Source: Gammaproteobacteria bacterium (GTDB taxonomy: Bacteria > Pseudomonadota > Gammaproteobacteria > Pseudomonadales > Azotimanducaceae). From it: a stretch of 64,000 nucleotides of DNA. The position numbers and the translations under genes are program-made. The notes beneath the pieces were generated by a model that saw nothing but the letters and a program-made list of their open reading frames with translations, did not search any database and was not told the DNA's origin. This document shows, piece by piece, positions 60,611-64,000 of this stretch (position 1 is the stretch's first letter; the number at the start of each line of letters is the position of its first letter). The stretch lies in the NCBI GenBank assembly GCA_028824555.1, contig JAPPDJ010000041.1, forward strand, positions 9,525 to 73,524, read 5' to 3'.

Positions 60611-63600
60611 CGCGTTCCCCGCCACGCCGCCGTTCTGGCCCACCACCCGGCGCATCGCCGGGAAGGAGCTCGGGCTCTTCTTCTCCTCGCCCATCGGCTA
60701 TCTCTTCCTGCTCGCCTTTCTCGGCGTGACCCTGTTCGCCTTCTTCTGGGGCGAGACCTTCTTCGCCCGCAACATCTCCGACGTGCGGCCCATGTTCGAG
60801 TGGCTGCCGGTGCTGCTCATCTTCCTGTGCTCGGCGCTGACGATGCGGATGTGGAGCGAGGAGCGGCGGAGCGGCACGCTGGAGTTCGTCGTCACGATGC
60901 CGGCGTCGGTGCCGCAGTTCGTGATCGGCAAGTTCCTCGCATGTCTCGTCCTGCTCGGCATCGCGCTCGCGCTGACGCTGCCCCTGCCCATCACCGTGGC
61001 GCTCTTGGGCGAGCTTGACTGGGGCCCCGTGATTTCGGGCTATCTGGCAGCGGGCTTCCTCGGCGCCACCTATCTCGCGATCGGCCTTTTCCAAAGTGCG
61101 CGCAGCGACAACCAGATTGTCTCGCTGATCCTCTCGGTGCTGCTCTGCGGCGTGTTCTACATGGTGGGTCATCCGCTCTTGACAGACCTCTTCACCGGTG
61201 GCGTGGCGGACGCCCTGCGCAGCGTCGGCGCCGGTGCCAGGTTCGAATCCATCACCCGGGGCGTGCTGGACTTGCGCGATCTGTGGTTCTACGCCTCGCT
61301 CACCGCCATCGTTCTGGCACGCAATGTCAACGTGGTTCAGCGGCTTGGTTGGGCGTGGCCCAAGGACGGCGCGTCGATGCAGGCACGGCACCGACACCGA
61401 AGAGGCCTTGCCGTCTTCGGGTTGCTCGCCGCCAACCTCATCGTCTCCAACGTCTGGCTGCACCACGTCAACTTCCTGCGCTGGGACGTGACCCAAGGCA
61501 ACCAATACTCGATCTCCGACGCCACCCACGGCTATCTCCGGCAACTGCGCGAGCCGCTCCTGATTCGCGGTTACTTCAGCGAGAAGACCCATCCGCTGCT
61601 CGCGCCGCTGGCGCCGCAGCTCAAGGACTTGCTGGCGGAATACGAGGTGGCGGGCGACGGCCAGGTGCGCCTCGAACTGGTCGATCCGGCGGACGATCCG
61701 GAAATCGAAGACGAGGCCAACACCAAGTACGGCATTCGCCCGGTACCGTTCCAGGTGGCAGACCGCTATCAGGCGAGCCTCGTCAACTCCTACTTCGACG
61801 TACTCGTCCAGTACGGCGACGAATACGAAGTGCTCGGCTTTCGCGAACTGATCGACGTCAAGGTGCGGGGCGAGGCAGACCTCGACGTGCAGCTTCGCAA
61901 CCCCGAGTACGACATCACCCGCAGCATCAAGAAGGTGCTGTTCGGCTTTCAGGGCGGCGGCAGCGTGTTCGACAGCGTCAGCGACAACGTCACCTTTGTC
62001 GGCTATCTCTCGCCGCCATCGCGGCTGCCGGAGGCGCTTGCCGACTTGCGTGTCGATCTCGACGCCGTACTCGCGGGGCTTCAGGCCGAGTCGGACGGCA
62101 AGCTGGCGGTTGAAATGGTGGACCCCGACGCTGGCGATGGTTCGGTCGCGCTGCAGATTGCCGAGGACTACGGCTTCCGCCCCATGGCGGCGAGCCTGTT
62201 CGACGCCAACACCTTCTACTTCTACCTCACGCTCACCGACGGCGAGACGGTGGTGCAGATGCCCATCCCCGAGTCGTTCGATGCGGAGGGACTCAAGCGC
62301 GGCATCGAGGAGGGCCTCAAGCGCTTCGCCGCGGGCCTCTTGAAGACGGTTGCCCTTTCTGCCCCGGAAGCGCCGCCGCCCTACATGCAGCAGCAGATGC
62401 CGCAGCCGCCCGGGAACCAATACGCCTCCCTGCGCGACGTGCTCGGCGCCGACTTCGACCTCGAATCGGCGAGCCTCGCCGGCGGCGAGCCTCCGGCGGC
62501 GGCGGAAGTGCTGTTCGTGGTGGATCCGAAGTCGCTCGACGAGCAATCGGTATTCGCCATAGACCAGTTCCTGATGCGCGGCGGCACGGTGGTGCTGGCG
62601 GCTTCGAGCTTCAACGCCACCTACGCCCAAGACTCGCTCTACGCAACCCCAAACAACACCGGGCTCGACGACTGGCTGGCACACCACGGCCTCATCTTGG
62701 ACAAGTCGTTCGTGATGGACCCGCAAAACGCCGCTTTCCCGCTGCCGGTGATCCGCGAGGTGGGCGGATTCCGCTTTCAGGACGTGCAGATGCAGGACTA
62801 CCCCTATTTCGTGGACGTGCGCGACGAGGGGCTCAATGCCGACAGCGCCATCACCAGCGGTGTGCCGCAACTGACCATGACGTGGGCCTCGCCGGTAGAT
62901 GTGGACGAGGAGGCCAATGCCGCGCGCGCGGTGACGACGTTGCTGCAAAGCTCGCCGGCAAGCTGGCGTTCCACCGACACCGACATCATGCCGAAGCTCG
63001 ACCTCGAAGGAGAGGTGACCTACACGCCCGTCGGCGAGGCTGGCAACAACGCGCTCGCCGTGCTGGTGGAAGGCCGGTTCGACTCGTTCTTCGACGAGTC
63101 GCCCGTGTTCGAGCAGGCGCGCGAAGCCGCAGCCGAGGCCGCAGAGGCAGACGAGAGCGAGGCCGCGAGCGAACCCGAGAGCGACATCGAAGCCATCGAC
63201 GAGCTCGCGGACTTCGGCCTCGACCATGACCACGAGCATGAAGCGGAACCGGGCGAGGAAGGCGAAGCCGCCGAAACCGAAGGCATCGGCGAAATCGGCG
63301 CGGTGATCGAGCGTTCACCGGAGTCGGCACGGCTCATCCTCATCGGCTCGAGCACCTTCGTTTCGGATCAGAACATCCGCCTGATCGGCTCCGCCGACGG
63401 CACCATCTATGTCAACTCGATCGAGATGCTCGCCAACGTCGCGGACTGGGCGGTGGAGGAGCAATCGCTGCTCTCCATCCGCAGTCGCGGCCATTTCAAC
63501 CGCACCTTGCCGCCCATGGACGAGGACGATCAGCGCACGTGGGAGTACGTCAACTACCTCCTGGCGCTGGTGGGCGTCGTCGTGGTCTTCCTCATCGCCC

Positions 63601-63683
63601 GACAACGGCGGCAGGCGGTGCGCAAGCGCTTGGCGGGCTGGCTCGACGATGCAAGCGCCAACCCACAGGAGGAGGCAGCATGA
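60600..63683 (+). CDS. Fused ABC-2 permease (GldF-like) and auxiliary protein (GldG-like)
   Basis: A 1027-residue protein combining two genes that are separate in Bacteroidetes. Residues 1-245 are an ABC-2 permease with six hydrophobic segments (IAGKELGLFFSSPIGYLFLLAFLGVTLF...MRMWSEERRSGTLEFVVTMP). After a further helix (about 270-285) follows a long periplasmic GldG-like/ABC_transp_aux region (VNFLRWDVTQGNQYSISDATHGYLRQL; VLFVVDPKSLDEQSVFAIDQFLMRGG). A final helix lies near 985-1000 and a basic tail after it. A Glu/Ala/His-rich segment (about 840-905, including DHDHEHE) interrupts the auxiliary domain. Substrate unknown. Confidence 0.9.
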   Translation: MQPNAFPATPPFWPTTRRIAGKELGLFFSSPIGYLFLLAFLGVTLFAFFWGETFFARNISDVRPMFEWLPVLLIFLCSALTMRMWSEERRSGTLEFVVTMPASVPQFVIGKFLACLVLLGIALALTLPLPITVALLGELDWGPVISGYLAAGFLGATYLAIGLFQSARSDNQIVSLILSVLLCGVFYMVGHPLLTDLFTGGVADALRSVGAGARFESITRGVLDLRDLWFYASLTAIVLARNVNVVQRLGWAWPKDGASMQARHRHRRGLAVFGLLAANLIVSNVWLHHVNFLRWDVTQGNQYSISDATHGYLRQLREPLLIRGYFSEKTHPLLAPLAPQLKDLLAEYEVAGDGQVRLELVDPADDPEIEDEANTKYGIRPVPFQVADRYQASLVNSYFDVLVQYGDEYEVLGFRELIDVKVRGEADLDVQLRNPEYDITRSIKKVLFGFQGGGSVFDSVSDNVTFVGYLSPPSRLPEALADLRVDLDAVLAGLQAESDGKLAVEMVDPDAGDGSVALQIAEDYGFRPMAASLFDANTFYFYLTLTDGETVVQMPIPESFDAEGLKRGIEEGLKRFAAGLLKTVALSAPEAPPPYMQQQMPQPPGNQYASLRDVLGADFDLESASLAGGEPPAAAEVLFVVDPKSLDEQSVFAIDQFLMRGGTVVLAASSFNATYAQDSLYATPNNTGLDDWLAHHGLILDKSFVMDPQNAAFPLPVIREVGGFRFQDVQMQDYPYFVDVRDEGLNADSAITSGVPQLTMTWASPVDVDEEANAARAVTTLLQSSPASWRSTDTDIMPKLDLEGEVTYTPVGEAGNNALAVLVEGRFDSFFDESPVFEQAREAAAEAAEADESEAASEPESDIEAIDELADFGLDHDHEHEAEPGEEGEAAETEGIGEIGAVIERSPESARLILIGSSTFVSDQNIRLIGSADGTIYVNSIEMLANVADWAVEEQSLLSIRSRGHFNRTLPPMDEDDQRTWEYVNYLLALVGVVVVFLIARQRRQAVRKRLAGWLDDASANPQEEAA

Positions 63684-64000
63684 ACCTGAAACCCACACCA
63701 GCCATCCTCGGTGGGCTCTTGGCTGCACAACTCTTGATCGTGGCCGTGATCCTGGCGGCGCAGGCTGGCGGCGTGCGCGAGCCGGATCCGTTCCTCTCGT
63801 TCGATGCGGATGCAGCCGATGCGGTGGAAGTGAGCAACCAGGACGGCTCCGTGCGCCTTGCCCGCGAAGGGGAGCAATGGACCCTCGAAGGCGGCTTGCC
63901 GGCAGACGATTCCAAGGTGACCGAGATGCTGGACAAGCTCGCGGACGCGAGCGGCGGCTGGCCTGTCGCCACCAGCGACGCGACGGCGGAGCGATTCGAG
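63680..64000 (+). CDS. DUF4340-family protein, cut by the right edge
   Basis: The first 107 residues of a protein whose ATG (63680) overlaps the permease TGA and has AGGAGGAGG upstream. Residues about 8-28 are one hydrophobic helix (AILGGLLAAQLLIVAVILAAQA), then DAADAVEVSNQDGSVRLAREGEQWTLEGGLPADDSKVTEMLDKLAD, the characteristic repeat unit of DUF4340. This family is the usual last member of GldFG-like ABC operons and is presumed periplasmic and membrane-anchored. No stop within the window. Confidence 0.88.
   Translation, partial: MNLKPTPAILGGLLAAQLLIVAVILAAQAGGVREPDPFLSFDADAADAVEVSNQDGSVRLAREGEQWTLEGGLPADDSKVTEMLDKLADASGGWPVATSDATAERFE

Noticed and set aside
60267-63239. 990-residue open frame on the minus strand
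   Set aside because: It lies antisense to the fused ABC permease; composition is Arg/Val/Gly-rich without motifs. It is a by-product of GC-rich codon use.

Overview
The window is 64 kb of dense, GC-rich bacterial chromosome. The conserved block 34755-43629 reads, in transcription order, initiator tRNA, rimP, nusA, infB, rbfA, truB, rpsO, pnp. That is the classic proteobacterial metY-nusA-infB operon, and the tRNA in front of rimP is most familiar from Gammaproteobacteria. The other contents (several TonB, phytanoyl-CoA dioxygenase, SDR and alpha/beta-hydrolase genes, three toxin-antitoxin-like or selfish modules, many intergenic palindromic repeats) fit an uncultivated, probably environmental or host-associated gammaproteobacterium. 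The organism assignment is inference; no rRNA gene is present.

Left part (1-15113): a truncated secreted beta-propeller/cytochrome c protein, a large flavoprotein, a small avidin-family protein, an SDR, pgk translationally coupled to an ankyrin-repeat gene, a secreted haloalkane-dehalogenase-like hydrolase, and a 1883-residue secreted metalloprotease carrying thrombospondin-type-3 and FG-GAP repeats.

Middle (15172-34754): two adjacent ECF sigma genes with large C-terminal extensions (the first broken by one missing base), fba, a lysophospholipase-like gene, a TonB receptor divergent from a cytochrome/DUF1588-type plus DUF1501 gene pair, a Nudix hydrolase, and a PLP decarboxylase coupled to an alpha/beta hydrolase. 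Then comes the most unusual locus: two convergent AAA ATPase/DUF4143 genes. Each is preceded by its own tandem iteron array (28-bp and 22-bp units), and the pair is bracketed by about 130-bp inverted copies of one composite repeat (30969-31101 and 34512-34637).

Right part (43641-64000): the promoter and initiator tRNA of the translation/RNA-decay operon, two divergent phytanoyl-CoA dioxygenases separated by a palindromic repeat cluster, hicBA, sodC, a yejA-yejB-yejE-like peptide importer without its ATPase gene, a divergent DHDPS-family gene with a YeiH-type membrane protein, higBA with a readable promoter/operator, a type-2 (eukaryote-like) isoleucyl-tRNA synthetase, an SDR, and a Gld-like ABC system (ATPase, fused permease-auxiliary protein, DUF4340 protein) running off the right edge.

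Start codons were chosen from ribosome-binding sites, signal peptides, neighbour overlap and family length, so several genes are shorter than their longest open frame. All functional statements come from reading motifs by eye; no database search was run.
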